Shown: positions 10,035-19,242 of the stretch, in pieces | Position numbering within the stretch: the first letter of the stretch is position 1 | How the letters are laid out: each line of letters opens with the position of its first letter | Assembly (NCBI GenBank): GCA_016169945.1 | Contig: JADLSH010000246.1 | Span: 19,132 to 83,131, forward strand | Direction of reading: 5' to 3' | Length of the DNA: 64,000 nucleotides | Source of the DNA: Trachythela sp. YZ-2020 | Taxonomy: Eukaryota > Cnidaria > Anthozoa > Malacalcyonacea > Clavulariidae | Translations under genes and position numbers: made by a program | The notes under the pieces: generated by a model | What the model was told of the DNA's origin: nothing | Database searches by the model: none | The model's input: only the letters and a program-made list of their open reading frames with translations

Positions 10035-10112
10035 CAGCTCCTCCCTGTGTCATCGGCCCCAATCTCCCTAAACCACGGGGCGTTTCAATGATTTTCGGCG
10101 CCTCGTGGTGCG

Positions 10113-10143
10113 ACCCGAACGGATGGGTCGCATCCGTTTGGGT
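10113..10143. repeat. Perfect-looking stem-loop (13-bp stem) between mscS and hisZ
   Basis: ACCCGAACGGATG (10113-10125) and CATCCGTTTGGGT (10131-10143) pair over 12 of 13 positions, with a G-T at the remaining position, around a 5-base loop. No gene ends here; both flanking genes start outward, so it is not an ordinary terminator of a known gene. Confidence 0.6.
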
Positions 10144-10169
10144 AAGTCGTCCCACAAGATCAATAGCTT

Positions 10170-10218
10170 GGTGGTCCGACCCTGACGCTCGGGAACCAAG
10201 CATCAGGGTCGGGCCACC
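10170..10218. repeat. Long stem-loop (20-bp stem) between mscS and hisZ, with an alternative pairing
   Basis: The arms 10170-10189 and 10199-10218 match as an inverted repeat at 18 of 20 positions, around a 9-base loop. A competing 7-bp stem can form between GCTTGGT (10167-10173) and ACCAAGC (10195-10201), which shares bases with the long stem. It may be a structured leader of hisZ-purA or a short palindromic repeat element. Confidence 0.6.
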
Positions 10219-10388
10219 GGGCCTCAAAACTCACTCGCGGTCCGGCTCAGCGGGCGCGGGATCTCGAATTGCTCGATTCCCTTTTGCCCTTTACGATCCG
10301 GTCGAGTACACCTCTGCGCGGCCTTCGGCGCCTGAGGCGGGTCCCTACCCACACAGATCTTGCAAAAAGAATCGGTTGCTCGCGTGCG

Positions 10389-11537
10389 ATGATGGAAGCT
10401 GGTGAAAAGACGCTGCTGCCCGCTGGGCTGCAGGACATCTTACCGCCGCAGGCCGCGCATGAAGCCGCAGTCGTGGAGGCCCTGATCGCCACCTTCTGCG
10501 CGCACGGATACGAGCGGATCAAATTGCCGCTGATGGAGTTCGAATCGACGCTGCTGAGTGGGGCCGGCGCAGCGGTGAGTGGTGAGACTTTTCGTCTCAT
10601 GGATCCGCTCAGTCAGCGGATGATGGCGTTGCGTGCCGATATGACCCCGCAGGTGGCGAGAATAGCGGGCAGCCGGCTGAAAAATGCGCCCAGGCCTCTG
10701 CGTCTTTGCTATGGCGGCCAGGTTCTGAGGACCCAGGCCAGCCAGTTGCGCCCCGAACGGCAAATCGGCCAGGCCGGGGTCGAGCTGATCGGCGCCTCGC
10801 AGGTCCGCGCCGACGCCGAGATCGTCCTGCTCGCGGCCGAGGCGCTGACCTCGGCCGGCGTGGCCCATCTGTCAATCGATATCAACCTGCCGCCGCTGGT
10901 TCGGCTGTTGTGCCGGGCGACCGGGCTCGACGCCGATCGGCAGGGCGCCCTTGGCCGGGCTCTCGAGCAGAAAGACGCCACCGCCGTTCGGGCCGCCGCC
11001 GGCGAGGCGGGCGCGCACCTGGTCGAACTGCTGCGCGCCACCGGCCCCGCCGAGCGCGCGCTGCCGGCGTTGTCCAAACTCGATCTTCCGGAGGACGCCC
11101 GCGGGGAAGTCGAACGGCTGTGTCAGGTGGTCGAGATCATTCGCAACGCCGCGCCCGCTCTGGTGCTCACCCTGGATCCGGTCGAGCATCGCGGTTTCGA
11201 GTATCACAGCGGAATCAGCTTCACGATTTTCGCCCGCCAAGTGCGCGGCGAGCTCGGCCGGGGCGGTCGCTATCTGACCAGCTATCCAGACGGCAGCCAG
11301 GCGCCCTCCACCGGCTTCACCCTCTACATGGATTCGGTGCTGCGCGCGCTGCCTCAGCCGAAGCGGACGGACCGGCTGTTTTTGCCTGCCGATGTGCCAC
11401 CGGAGGTCTCCAGGAGGCTTCGAACGGAGGGCTGGATCACCCTATCCGCGCTCGACCCGACGGCCGATCCCCTGGCTGAATGCCGGCGCCTGGGCTGCAG
11501 TCATCTCTGGCGCGACGGCCGCGCCGAGAAACTATGA
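10389..11537 (+). CDS. hisZ: ATP phosphoribosyltransferase regulatory subunit
   Basis: 382 residues from ATG 10389 (the frame is open from 10269, but the class II synthetase-like N-terminus [20 protein letters not shown] starts here). HisZ is a paralogue of histidyl-tRNA synthetase without aminoacylation activity that joins short-form HisG in the first step of histidine synthesis. Motif 2-like [26 protein letters not shown] and the C-terminal [15 protein letters not shown] (motif 3-like) are visible, while a C-terminal anticodon-binding domain is reduced. hisG is not in the window. purA follows 28 bases later, a common alphaproteobacterial pairing. Confidence 0.9.
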   Translation: MMEAGEKTLLPAGLQDILPPQAAHEAAVVEALIATFCAHGYERIKLPLMEFESTLLSGAGAAVSGETFRLMDPLSQRMMALRADMTPQVARIAGSRLKNAPRPLRLCYGGQVLRTQASQLRPERQIGQAGVELIGASQVRADAEIVLLAAEALTSAGVAHLSIDINLPPLVRLLCRATGLDADRQGALGRALEQKDATAVRAAAGEAGAHLVELLRATGPAERALPALSKLDLPEDARGEVERLCQVVEIIRNAAPALVLTLDPVEHRGFEYHSGISFTIFARQVRGELGRGGRYLTSYPDGSQAPSTGFTLYMDSVLRALPQPKRTDRLFLPADVPPEVSRRLRTEGWITLSALDPTADPLAECRRLGCSHLWRDGRAEKL

Positions 11538-11565
11538 GAACTCTGAAGCTTTAAGGAACGCCAAA

Positions 11566-12858
11566 ATGGCAAATGTAGCAGTGGTCGGCTCGCAATGGGG
11601 CGACGAGGGCAAGGGCAAGATCGTCGATTGGCTCTCGGAGCGAGCCGATGTGGTGGTCCGGTTTCAGGGCGGCCACAACGCCGGCCATACCCTCGTCGTC
11701 GGCGATAAGACCTATAAGCTGTCGCTGTTGCCATCCGGTGTGGTCCGGCCCAAGAAACTCTCGATCATCGGCAATGGCGTGGTCGTCGATCCTTGGGCGC
11801 TGCTCGAAGAAATCGACCGCGTCTCGGCGATGGGCCTCGAAATCGGCCCGGCGAATCTCAAGTTGGCCGACAATGCCTGCCTGATCTTGCCGCTGCACGG
11901 GGCGCTCGACCGGGCGCGCGAGGCCGCAAGCGGTGCCGCCAAGATCGGCACGACGGGACGCGGCATCGGGCCGGCCTACGAGGACAAGGTCGGCCGGCGG
12001 GCGATTCGGGTCTGCGACCTGCAGGATCGGGAACATCTAGCCCAGCGTATCGATGCGCTTCTGGTGCACCACAACGCCCTGCTCCGCGGCTTGGGTCAGG
12101 AGCCGATCGACCGCGACCAGACCCTGGACTCGCTGCTCGAGATCGCACCGAGGCTGCTGCCCTTCGTCGACCGGGTCTGGGAGACCCTCGATCGGGCCTT
12201 GCGCGACAATCGGCGGATCCTGTTCGAAGGCGCTCAGGCCGCCATGCTCGATATCGATCACGGCACCTATCCCTATGTCACCTCCTCCAACACCCTTGCC
12301 GGCCAGGCGGCGGCGGGCAGCGGCATGCCGCCGCGCGCGATCGGCCGGGTCCTCGGCATCACCAAGGCCTATACCACGCGAGTCGGGCAAGGCCCCTTCC
12401 CGACCGAGCTGCAAGACGAGACCGGGCAGCTGTTGGGCGAACGGGGCAAGGAATTCGGCACCGTGACCGGTCGCCGCCGCCGCTGCGGCTGGTTCGACGC
12501 GGTCATGGTCCGCCAGGCGGTCAAGATCGGTGGAATCGACGGCCTCGCCTTGACCAAGCTCGATGTCCTCGACGGCCTGCCGGAAATCAAGGTCGCCTCG
12601 GCCTACCGACTGGATGGCCAGCTGCTGGACCACCTCCCGGCCCTGCCCAGCCTTCAGGCCCGGATCGAGCCGGTCTACGAAAGCCTGGAAGGCTGGCAGG
12701 ACAGCACGCAGGGCGCGCGATCCTGGGCCGAGCTGCCGGCCACCGCGATCAAGTATGTCCGCCGCATCGAAGAACTGACCGGCGCCCCGGTGTCTCTGCT
12801 CTCGACCAGCCCGGAGCGGCAGGACACGATTCTGATGCGCGACCCTTTCGCGGATTAG
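11566..12858 (+). CDS. purA: Adenylosuccinate synthetase
   Basis: 430 residues, the normal length. It joins IMP and aspartate with GTP hydrolysis to form adenylosuccinate in AMP synthesis. The N-terminal loop [41 protein letters not shown], the [15 protein letters not shown] segment and [11 protein letters not shown] are all classical PurA motifs. The frame is open from 11392, inside hisZ, but ATG 11566 with AAGGA about 9 bases upstream gives the exact family N-terminus. Probably co-transcribed with hisZ. Confidence 0.97.
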   Translation: MANVAVVGSQWGDEGKGKIVDWLSERADVVVRFQGGHNAGHTLVVGDKTYKLSLLPSGVVRPKKLSIIGNGVVVDPWALLEEIDRVSAMGLEIGPANLKLADNACLILPLHGALDRAREAASGAAKIGTTGRGIGPAYEDKVGRRAIRVCDLQDREHLAQRIDALLVHHNALLRGLGQEPIDRDQTLDSLLEIAPRLLPFVDRVWETLDRALRDNRRILFEGAQAAMLDIDHGTYPYVTSSNTLAGQAAAGSGMPPRAIGRVLGITKAYTTRVGQGPFPTELQDETGQLLGERGKEFGTVTGRRRRCGWFDAVMVRQAVKIGGIDGLALTKLDVLDGLPEIKVASAYRLDGQLLDHLPALPSLQARIEPVYESLEGWQDSTQGARSWAELPATAIKYVRRIEELTGAPVSLLSTSPERQDTILMRDPFAD

Positions 12859-12976
12859 AGATTTTGAGCTTTCGTTAACCAAGTATTTCCGGTCTGCCGA
12901 TTACCTAGGGGATGAACCGATCGGCCAGTCACCGATGGCTGGTCATCGATCATCAACCCGAGGGAACCTGTAGACC

Positions 12977-15013
12977 ATGGCCGCACTGGGCCAATCAGAA
13001 CCGGGCACCGCAGTCTCCAGGGGAGAAGCCGTACGAGTGAGCGGGCGGTTTCAGGTGAATCCGACCGCCCGCCTGCCTCATCTGGATACCCCGACCGCCG
13101 AGGCTTTCGCCGCCGAAGACGAAAGAGACCCGAGCAGTGTGGCCTACGCCCTGGTGTGCGACAGCAATCTGCCGCCGAGGATCGAGGTGCTGGAAAAGCT
13201 GATCGGTGGCAGTCCTATCGGTCTCATGGCGCCGATCGGCTGGGCCGTGGCCTTTTGGCCGCCGGACAGCGCGGAGCGTTTCGTCATCGTCTTTTCCCAA
13301 CCCGTTGGGGATCGGGTCATGCCGGGGGTCGGGGCGAGAATCACTCCCATGAGAGAAGAGCAGCTGGTGCGCTCGGTCATCCGCCCGATGTTCCCGGTAT
13401 TGGCGGAACTCGGACGCCGCGGCATCACGCACCGGGCAATTCGCGCCGACAACCTCTTTTTCAGCGATCCGGCCGGCCTCTCGGTCATGCTCGGCGAGTG
13501 TGTTAGCGCGCCGCCCGGGCTCAACCAGCCGGTCATCTACGAGACCGTCGATCGGGGCATGGCCCTGCCGATCGGGCGCGGACCGGGGACCCCGAAGGAC
13601 GACCTCTACGCCTTCGGCGCTCTGCTGATGGTCCTGATTCTGGGTCACGATCTTTGCGAGGCCGCCGAAGACCAAGAAATCTTCAATGCCAAAATCGCCT
13701 CCGGATCCTATGCCGCCCTGCTCGGCCGGGAACGGATCCCGATCGCCCTGCTGGAGCCTCTACGCGGACTGCTGTGCGACAATCCCGATGATCGCTGGAC
13801 CTTCGAGGACCTCGAACGCTGGCTGGAAGGCCGAGCGATGACGCCCAAGCAGGTCATGTTGCCGACCAAGGCGCAGCGCGCTTTTCCCTTCGTGGACAAC
13901 GGCTACTGGAACCTCCGCACCCTGGCCAATGCGATGGCGCACAACTGGCTGCCGGCGTTGGAGTTGATTCAGGGCAAGGAGCTGGTGCAGTGGGTTCAGC
14001 GCAGCCTCTCCAACGATCCACAGGCCCTGATCATCGAGCACACCTTCTTCTCGGCCGAGAGCACGGGTCCGGGAACCCGAACCAAAGATCAGGTCCTGTT
14101 CCGCATTCTGCTGGCGCTCGATCCGAGCGGCCCCTTCCGATACCGGGAGATGACCATTTCAATCGATGCTCTAGGCCAAACGCTTGCCGCGGAGTTCGAC
14201 GACCTCGAGACCTGTGCACTGTTCCGTGACATGTTCGTCAACAAGCTACCGCAGGTCTGGCTCGAAGCCCAACTGGTCTCGCGGCGCGAGCACGCGCCCT
14301 TGAAGCGTATTTTCAGTCGCCTGAATCACTTCGTGAGCCGGAAGGGCCCGGCTTTCGGCCTGGAGCGCTGCCTCTACTTCCTCAATCCCGGCTGGCCGTG
14401 CAAGAGCCCGGTGCTCCAAGGCAGGCTCGTTTACAGTCTGACCGGGCTGCTACCCGCTTTGGAAGCCATTGCCGAGCAAGGCGCAGGCGAACAGGAGCCG
14501 GTCGACCGCCACATCGCCGCCTTCTGCGCCGCCAACATGAAGCTCGTCCCGGACGAGGTGCTGAAGGGTTTGGCCGACGAAGAGAATGCCCAGGCCCGCC
14601 GCATCGCCATGCTCGGCCTGCTCGCCGAAGTGCAGGAGAACGTCGGACCGGATCAATTGCCCGCCATGGCAGCCTGGTTCGCCGATCTGCTCAAACCTTC
14701 GATCGAATCAATTCACAGCATTCCCTACCGCGCGGCCCTGCACCAGGAACTGGAGCGCACGATCCAGGCGGGCGGCCTGAAAGGCCTGCTCAATCTGGTC
14801 AACAACCGAGCGGCGCGGCAGCGCGACAAGATCGGATTCGGTCAGGCGAAGGTGCTCTACCAGCAGGCGGAAAGTGAAATTGCCTGGCTCGAGGCCGGAG
14901 GCATGACCAACGAGGCCAATGTGACCAGAGGCAGCGAACAAACATCTGTCCTGGTTTCCGCGGTGCTGTCCGGGCTGGCCCTGGTCGTGCTCACCCTGGT
15001 TCACGTGCTTTAG
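12977..15013 (+). CDS. Membrane-anchored pseudokinase-like protein
   Basis: 678 residues. Residues 50-290 read as a protein-kinase-like fold: the catalytic-loop equivalent is HRAIRADN (152-159) instead of HRD-x-K-x-x-N, and the DFG position reads LGE (172-174), so both the catalytic Asp and the Mg-binding Asp are gone. A region resembling the C-lobe follows (PGTPKDDLYAFGALLMVLILG, 197-217). The long C-terminal half is helical without a recognised domain and ends in a membrane helix (about 655-675). It probably scaffolds or senses rather than phosphorylates. The next gene, 14 bases downstream, encodes a small membrane protein and may be its partner. Confidence 0.7.
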   Translation: MAALGQSEPGTAVSRGEAVRVSGRFQVNPTARLPHLDTPTAEAFAAEDERDPSSVAYALVCDSNLPPRIEVLEKLIGGSPIGLMAPIGWAVAFWPPDSAERFVIVFSQPVGDRVMPGVGARITPMREEQLVRSVIRPMFPVLAELGRRGITHRAIRADNLFFSDPAGLSVMLGECVSAPPGLNQPVIYETVDRGMALPIGRGPGTPKDDLYAFGALLMVLILGHDLCEAAEDQEIFNAKIASGSYAALLGRERIPIALLEPLRGLLCDNPDDRWTFEDLERWLEGRAMTPKQVMLPTKAQRAFPFVDNGYWNLRTLANAMAHNWLPALELIQGKELVQWVQRSLSNDPQALIIEHTFFSAESTGPGTRTKDQVLFRILLALDPSGPFRYREMTISIDALGQTLAAEFDDLETCALFRDMFVNKLPQVWLEAQLVSRREHAPLKRIFSRLNHFVSRKGPAFGLERCLYFLNPGWPCKSPVLQGRLVYSLTGLLPALEAIAEQGAGEQEPVDRHIAAFCAANMKLVPDEVLKGLADEENAQARRIAMLGLLAEVQENVGPDQLPAMAAWFADLLKPSIESIHSIPYRAALHQELERTIQAGGLKGLLNLVNNRAARQRDKIGFGQAKVLYQQAESEIAWLEAGGMTNEANVTRGSEQTSVLVSAVLSGLALVVLTLVHVL

Positions 15014-15027
15014 GAAAGGGCATCGGG

Positions 15028-15531
15028 ATGGCGAAGGTCAAACCCAATAGCGCCCGACAGGGCGGCGGCAAGTCAAAGGGTGCCAAAACCGCCACCTGGC
15101 TTGGCCTGCTCCTGCTGACCACGGTGTTCATGCCCACCAGCCTGATCCTGGCGGCGGCATTGCTGCCCACCTTGATCGCCTTTCTGTTCGACCGCTCCTT
15201 CGGCAAGTCCTTTTCGCTCACCGTCGGCCTGCTCAATGCGACCGCGGCGGTGCCAGGCCTGATTCAACTCTGGACCACCAGCCATTCGATCGCGACCGCC
15301 AACGAGATCCTCGCCGATCCGCTGGTCTGGATGACCACCTTCGGCGCCTCCGGCATCGGCTGGCTGGTCTTTCTCGCTATGCCGCCAATCATCAAGGCAT
15401 ACTATGAAATCGTCACCGCGACACGAATCCGGACCCTGCGCGAGCGGCAAGCCAAGCTGCGCGAGGACTGGGGCGACGACATCGCGGAAAACGCCGGCGC
15501 GGCGATGCTGGAGCACAAGCCGGCAGGCTAG
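15028..15531 (+). CDS. Hypothetical integral membrane protein
   Basis: 167 residues with a basic N-terminus, a hydrophobic block at about 23-55 (two short helices with a MPTS turn), further segments at about 64-80 and 105-130, and a charged C-terminal helix rich in Arg, Glu and Lys. No known family recognised. Same strand and 14 bases after the pseudokinase-like gene, suggesting an operon and possibly a joint complex at the membrane. A MITE-like element begins 30 bases after its stop. Confidence 0.65.
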   Translation: MAKVKPNSARQGGGKSKGAKTATWLGLLLLTTVFMPTSLILAAALLPTLIAFLFDRSFGKSFSLTVGLLNATAAVPGLIQLWTTSHSIATANEILADPLVWMTTFGASGIGWLVFLAMPPIIKAYYEIVTATRIRTLRERQAKLREDWGDDIAENAGAAMLEHKPAG

Positions 15532-15560
15532 GCGATAGCGGTCCGCCGTGATCCCGCCTC

Positions 15561-15783
15561 AGAGTCCGACTCGAAATCAATCGTTTAGAATCAACGAGAA
15601 AGCGCCCCCTCACCCTAGCCCTCTCCCCCGAGGGGAGAGGGAACAAAGTGCGCTTTACTTCTCCCTCTCCCCTTGGGGGAGAGGGTCGGGGTGAGGGGGA
15701 TTCTCTTGTGCCGGTGCTCGTCCGCCAATCAGAGGTCAATCTCAACGCCTTGATCCAAGTCGATTCATTTTGGGCCGGACACT
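15561..15783 (+). mobile_element. MITE-like element, copy A (223 bp)
   Basis: Non-coding element. Its ends AGAGTCCGACTC (left) and GGGCCGGACACT (right) form imperfect terminal inverted repeats. Inside lies a large palindrome at about 15606-15694 with arms of the type CCCTCACC..CCCTCTCCC and GGGAGAGGG..GGTGAGGGG. The reverse complement of 19241-19462 aligns along most of its length, including the left 43 bases without gaps (end, TTTAGA-TCAA block, GAGAAAGC). The last base of the right end belongs to the stop codon of the minus-strand methyltransferase gene. No transposase is encoded, so it would be mobilised in trans. Confidence 0.75.
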
Positions 15784-16610
15784 CAGGCACGTACACCCAC
15801 GATGCAATGGCACAAGTTCTCCAGTGCCAATCCACCGTCAGGCTGTTCCAATTTGCGCAGGGCGGCGGCGACCTCTTGCCAAACAGCCTCGATCTGATCG
15901 TCGGAAAAGGGCTCCAGCCGGGGGTCGGCATGGGCGACTTCGCGTCGAAACCGCAGGAAATGATCTGCCGAATCGAAGCGGGAGGTCATGCTCACCGGCT
16001 CGCTTCGAACCGGCTCGAAGCCGGCTGCCCGAAGCCTCCGGGCCAAGTCCTCCTGATCCGCCAGATCGAAGGGCGTCGGCTTTCCAGCCGCGGGCGGCGG
16101 CAGCTTCAGGCCGTCTTGAAAGAACGCGGCCGGAAAGGAGATCATCGGGACCTTCGGCGCCTCGGCCCAGACCGCCGCGACCAACCGTCCGCCCGGCTTG
16201 AGAACCCCCGCCAGGCCATGCAGCAGCCGATCCAGGTCCTCGACAAACATCAGGCCCCAACGGCTCAGAACCAGATCGAACGACCCCGGCGGCAGGTCGA
16301 GACGATCGGCGTCCATCACGCGGAACTCGATGTTCTCCACCTCGAGGTCCCTGGCTCGCTCTCGACCCAAGCTCACCATGGTGGGTGAGACGTCGGTCGC
16401 CAGCACGGAACCGGTGGGGCCGACGCGCCGGGCCGCCGAGACCGCCGGCTCACCGATCCCGGTCGCCACGTCGAGCACCCGCTCGCCGCCCGAGGCGCCG
16501 GCCAGCTCTAGCATCCGCTCAACCACCATGGTGGCGTTGCGCTCGATGTCCGGCCACCATTTGGCCCAGGCCCGCGCGACCGAATCCCAATCGTTACCGG
16601 TCTGTCCCAT
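15783..16610 (-). CDS. Class I SAM-dependent methyltransferase
   Basis: 275 residues from ATG 16610 (an upstream extension to 16676 is possible but less likely). The SAM-binding motif VLDVATGIGEPAVSAAR lies near residues 44-60, followed by an acidic end of strand 2 (ATDVSPTMV), MDADRLDLPPGSFDLVLSR for motif II, and LKPGGRLVAAVW. The layout is that of the UbiE/Methyltransf_11 group. Substrate unknown. Its TGA stop takes its final A from the terminal base of MITE copy A, so the original C-terminus may have been altered by insertion. Confidence 0.85.
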   Translation of the reverse strand: MGQTGNDWDSVARAWAKWWPDIERNATMVVERMLELAGASGGERVLDVATGIGEPAVSAARRVGPTGSVLATDVSPTMVSLGRERARDLEVENIEFRVMDADRLDLPPGSFDLVLSRWGLMFVEDLDRLLHGLAGVLKPGGRLVAAVWAEAPKVPMISFPAAFFQDGLKLPPPAAGKPTPFDLADQEDLARRLRAAGFEPVRSEPVSMTSRFDSADHFLRFRREVAHADPRLEPFSDDQIEAVWQEVAAALRKLEQPDGGLALENLCHCIVGVRA

Positions 16611-16678
16611 GGACGGCTCTCCCACTGGAAATTCAAGTTGACTGTCAGGCTGAAAGATCCCACAGCCCGGCACCAATT

Positions 16679-16713
16679 GAAACGGGCCGCCTATCGCTAG
16701 AGCAGCCCGTTTC
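16679..16713 (-). terminator. Hairpin terminator downstream of rpoH
   Basis: GAAACGGGC (16679-16687) and GCCCGTTTC (16705-16713) form a perfect 9-bp stem 32 bases past the rpoH stop. The U-tract is weak, so termination could need other factors; the hairpin would also face transcripts from the other side. Confidence 0.5.
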
Positions 16714-16744
16714 GCTTAGATAACTAAGCCTCGAAGCAAGGGTC

Positions 16745-17632
16745 TTAGTGGCTGGCGAGCCGCTCTTCGATGGCCGCGTTGCGGATCGATTTCTGCAGCT
16801 TCTCGAAGGCGCGCACCTCGATCTGGCGCACCCGCTCCCGACTGATCCCGTACTCCTGACTGAGATCCTCCAGGGTGGTCGGGTTCTCCTTCAGGCGGCG
16901 TTCGTTGAGGATATGCCGCTCGCGCTCGTTCAAGGCCTTCATGGCGTTGGTCAGCAGCACCCGGCGCTTGCCGAGCTCTTCGCTGTCGGCCAGCACCGAC
17001 TCCTGGCTTTCGGTCTCGTCGACCAGCCAATCCTGCCATTCACCGTCGCCGTCGATGCGCAAGGGCGCGTTCAGCGAATGGTCCGGCGCGGCCAGCCGGC
17101 GGTTCATCTGGACCACGTCGTCCTCGGGCACGGCCAGGGTCTCGGCGATCTTGGCGACCTGCTCGGGGGCGAGATCGCCCTCTTCGATCGCCTGCATCTG
17201 CCCCTTGAGCTTGCGCAGGTTGAAGAACAGCTTCTTCTGGGCCGCGGTGGTACCCATCTTCACCAGGGACCAGGAGTGCAGGATGTACTCCTGGATCGCC
17301 GCCCGGATCCACCACATGGCATAGGTCGCCAGGCGGAAGCCACGCTCCGGATCGAACCGCTTGACCGCCTGCATCATGCCCACGTTGCCCTCGGAGATCA
17401 GCTCCGACACCGGCAACCCGTAGCCGCGGTAGCCCATCGCGATCTTGGCGACCAGGCGCAAATGGCTGGTCACCAGGACGTGGGCGGAGTCGAGCTCGCC
17501 GTCCTCGCGCCAGCGCTTCGCCAGCATGTACTCTTGTTCCTGCTCCAGCATGGGAAACTTGCGGATTTCCTGGAGGTAGCGGGACAGGTTGCCCTCGGAG
17601 GCCAGGGCTGGAATTCTCGGAGATGCGGCCAT
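16745..17632 (-). CDS. rpoH: RNA polymerase sigma factor RpoH (sigma-32)
   Basis: 295 residues. Region 2 (LVTSHLRLVAKIAMGYRGYGLP..ELISEGNVGMMQAVKRFDP), the RpoH-box equivalent QKKLFFNLRKLK near residue 131, and region 4 with the helix-turn-helix ISRERVRQIEVRAFEKLQ are all present. It directs heat-shock promoters; alphaproteobacteria often carry more than one copy. It follows the RluD-type gene on the same strand with a 170-base gap that holds a plausible promoter. Confidence 0.96.
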   Translation of the reverse strand: MAASPRIPALASEGNLSRYLQEIRKFPMLEQEQEYMLAKRWREDGELDSAHVLVTSHLRLVAKIAMGYRGYGLPVSELISEGNVGMMQAVKRFDPERGFRLATYAMWWIRAAIQEYILHSWSLVKMGTTAAQKKLFFNLRKLKGQMQAIEEGDLAPEQVAKIAETLAVPEDDVVQMNRRLAAPDHSLNAPLRIDGDGEWQDWLVDETESQESVLADSEELGKRRVLLTNAMKALNERERHILNERRLKENPTTLEDLSQEYGISRERVRQIEVRAFEKLQKSIRNAAIEERLASH

Positions 17633-17763
17633 GTTCTCAAAGTCTCCTTGCTATACGGTCCGCCGGACGGTTGAGCCCCGCCGGTCATGTGACCTGTTGT
17701 CCCCCTCCCGATCACTTCGTGCGCTGTTCTATCGGCCGATTTGGGCCGAATTATGATGCTCTT

Positions 17764-17792
17764 ATCATAAACCAGACCAATTCGCTCCGCAA
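17764..17792 (-). promoter_or_regulatory. Candidate promoter of rpoH
   Basis: On the minus strand -35 TTGCGG (17787-17792) and -10 TATGAT (17764-17769) are separated by 17 bases, about 130 bases before the rpoH start. The stretch is AT-richer than its surroundings. No heat-shock-type consensus was seen. Confidence 0.4.
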
Positions 17793-17802
17793 TCCCTTAA
17801 AA

Positions 17803-18846
17803 TCATTCTAAAGAAGCGAGCAAGCGGCCCATATCTATGGGGAGCTGACTTTCGAATTGCAAGCTTTCGCCGGTCACAGGATGTTGAAATCCGAGTGATT
17901 TCGCATGCAGGGCCTGCCGCCCCAGGGTCGCCAGGGCGGCCTGCGCGGTGGACGACAAATGGTTGCGCCTACCAGGCGTAATACGGCCATAGAGGGCATC
18001 TCCCAGCACCCCATGGCCGATATGGCTGAGGTGAACGCGGATCTGGTGAGTCCGGCCGGTCTCCAGCCGGCACGCCACCAGGCTGGCGGTGCCGCCGGCC
18101 AGAATCCGCTCCACCCGGTAGCGGGTCCGGGCCGGGCGGCCGCTGCGCGTCAGCACCGCCATTTTCTTGCGGTTGCGCGGGCTGCGTCCGATGTTGCCCT
18201 CGATCAAGCCCTCTTCTCCCCCCTCTGGCCCACACCCTGGTCCACCCACTGGCCCACCCTTTGGCGGCCGCGGCACGCCCCAGACCAGGGCCAGGTAACG
18301 GCGCTCGATGCTGCGCGCGGCGAACTGCTCGACCAGGGACTGATGGGCCGGCGCGGTCTTGGCCGCCACGATCAGGCCGCTGGTATCCTTGTCCAGCCGG
18401 TGGACGATGCCCGGACGCCGCTCACCGCCGATCCCCTTCAGGCTGTCGCCGCAGTGGGCGATCAGGGCGTTGACCAGGGTCCGGTCCGGGTTGCCGGGCG
18501 CCGGATGGACCACCAGGCCAGCCGGCTTGTCGATCACGATCAACGCCGCGTCCTCGTAGACGATCGACAGATCGAGCGCCTGGGCCTCGAGCCTGGCCGG
18601 CACCACCGCCGGAACGGTCAGCAGGTAGGCCGCCCCGGGTTTGACCCGCTCGGAGGCCTCGTTTATCGTCCGCTGATCCGAGGTCAGGCAGCCGGTTTCG
18701 ATCAAGGCCTTCACCCGGCTGCGGGACAGCGTCGGCAGCCGCGCGGCCAGCCAGCGGTCGATACGGTCGCCTGATTCGTCGGGCTCGGCCACCAACCGGT
18801 GGTGCTGCGCCCCGGTCGGTTCGATTACGTCAATCGGGTCAGTCAC
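17803..18846 (-). CDS. RluA/RluD family ribosomal large-subunit pseudouridine synthase
   Basis: 347 residues from GTG 18846, preceded by AGGA about 8 bases upstream. An S4-like RNA-binding domain (IDRWLAARLPTLSRSRVKALI) is followed by the catalytic domain with the signature HRLDKDTSGLIV, whose Asp attacks the uridine, and by RTHQIRVHLSHIGHGVLGD. Probably modifies 23S rRNA helix 69 like RluD. Unusual is an insertion of about 25 residues after LVWGVPRPP rich in Gly and Pro (pattern GGPVGGPG), encoded by imperfect tandem repeats at about 18213-18265. Divergent from the small gene at 18865. Confidence 0.92.
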   Translation of the reverse strand: MTDPIDVIEPTGAQHHRLVAEPDESGDRIDRWLAARLPTLSRSRVKALIETGCLTSDQRTINEASERVKPGAAYLLTVPAVVPARLEAQALDLSIVYEDAALIVIDKPAGLVVHPAPGNPDRTLVNALIAHCGDSLKGIGGERRPGIVHRLDKDTSGLIVAAKTAPAHQSLVEQFAARSIERRYLALVWGVPRPPKGGPVGGPGCGPEGGEEGLIEGNIGRSPRNRKKMAVLTRSGRPARTRYRVERILAGGTASLVACRLETGRTHQIRVHLSHIGHGVLGDALYGRITPGRRNHLSSTAQAALATLGRQALHAKSLGFQHPVTGESLQFESQLPIDMGRLLASLE

Positions 18847-18864
18847 GAATAGGATCCTGAGAGC

Positions 18865-19242
18865 ATGAGCGTAGCGCCCGGCGCCTCCCCAGGGACGCCA
18901 AACCTGCTGGGACTGAAAATTTTGGTGGTCGGCATGGGCATTGCGATCGTCGCCAGCGTCATCGTGATCGTGGTTGCCGTTTCGAACCGCCTGTCCGAGG
19001 ACGAGCCCCTGGCCCAAGTCGGCACCACGAGCCCGGCAAAGGCCGATGCGGCCGGCCCGGCATTCGGTGACCTCTCCATAGCAGTGCCCGAGGGCTGTGT
19101 CATGGCCGAGGCCGGCGTCGAGGGCCAGCGGCTGATCGTCCGCCTGGACGGGCTGGCCGCGCGCGGCTGCCAGCAGGTCGTCCTGATCGACCTGACAAGC
19201 GGCACCGTCCTGGGACGCGTCACCGCCGAGCCGAGCCCTTAG
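18865..19242 (+). CDS. Small membrane-anchored protein, DUF6476-like
   Basis: 125 residues with one strong membrane helix at about 17-40 (LKILVVGMGIAIVASVIVIVVAV) and a periplasmic C-terminal part (residues 70-125) with VPEGCVMAEAGVEGQRLIVRLDG. The size, layout and position next to an RluD-type gene match a small alphaproteobacterial family I remember as DUF6476; that assignment is from memory. Function unknown. Its TAG stop is made of a host T plus the AG at the end of MITE copy B, so the original C-terminus may have been cut or extended. Confidence 0.65.
   Translation: MSVAPGASPGTPNLLGLKILVVGMGIAIVASVIVIVVAVSNRLSEDEPLAQVGTTSPAKADAAGPAFGDLSIAVPEGCVMAEAGVEGQRLIVRLDGLAARGCQQVVLIDLTSGTVLGRVTAEPSP

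Noticed and set aside
15413..15931. Long minus-strand open frame across MITE copy A
   Set aside because: It reads through the repeat element (PSPRPSPPRGEGE-type translation) and joins shadows of two real genes; no ribosome binding site.
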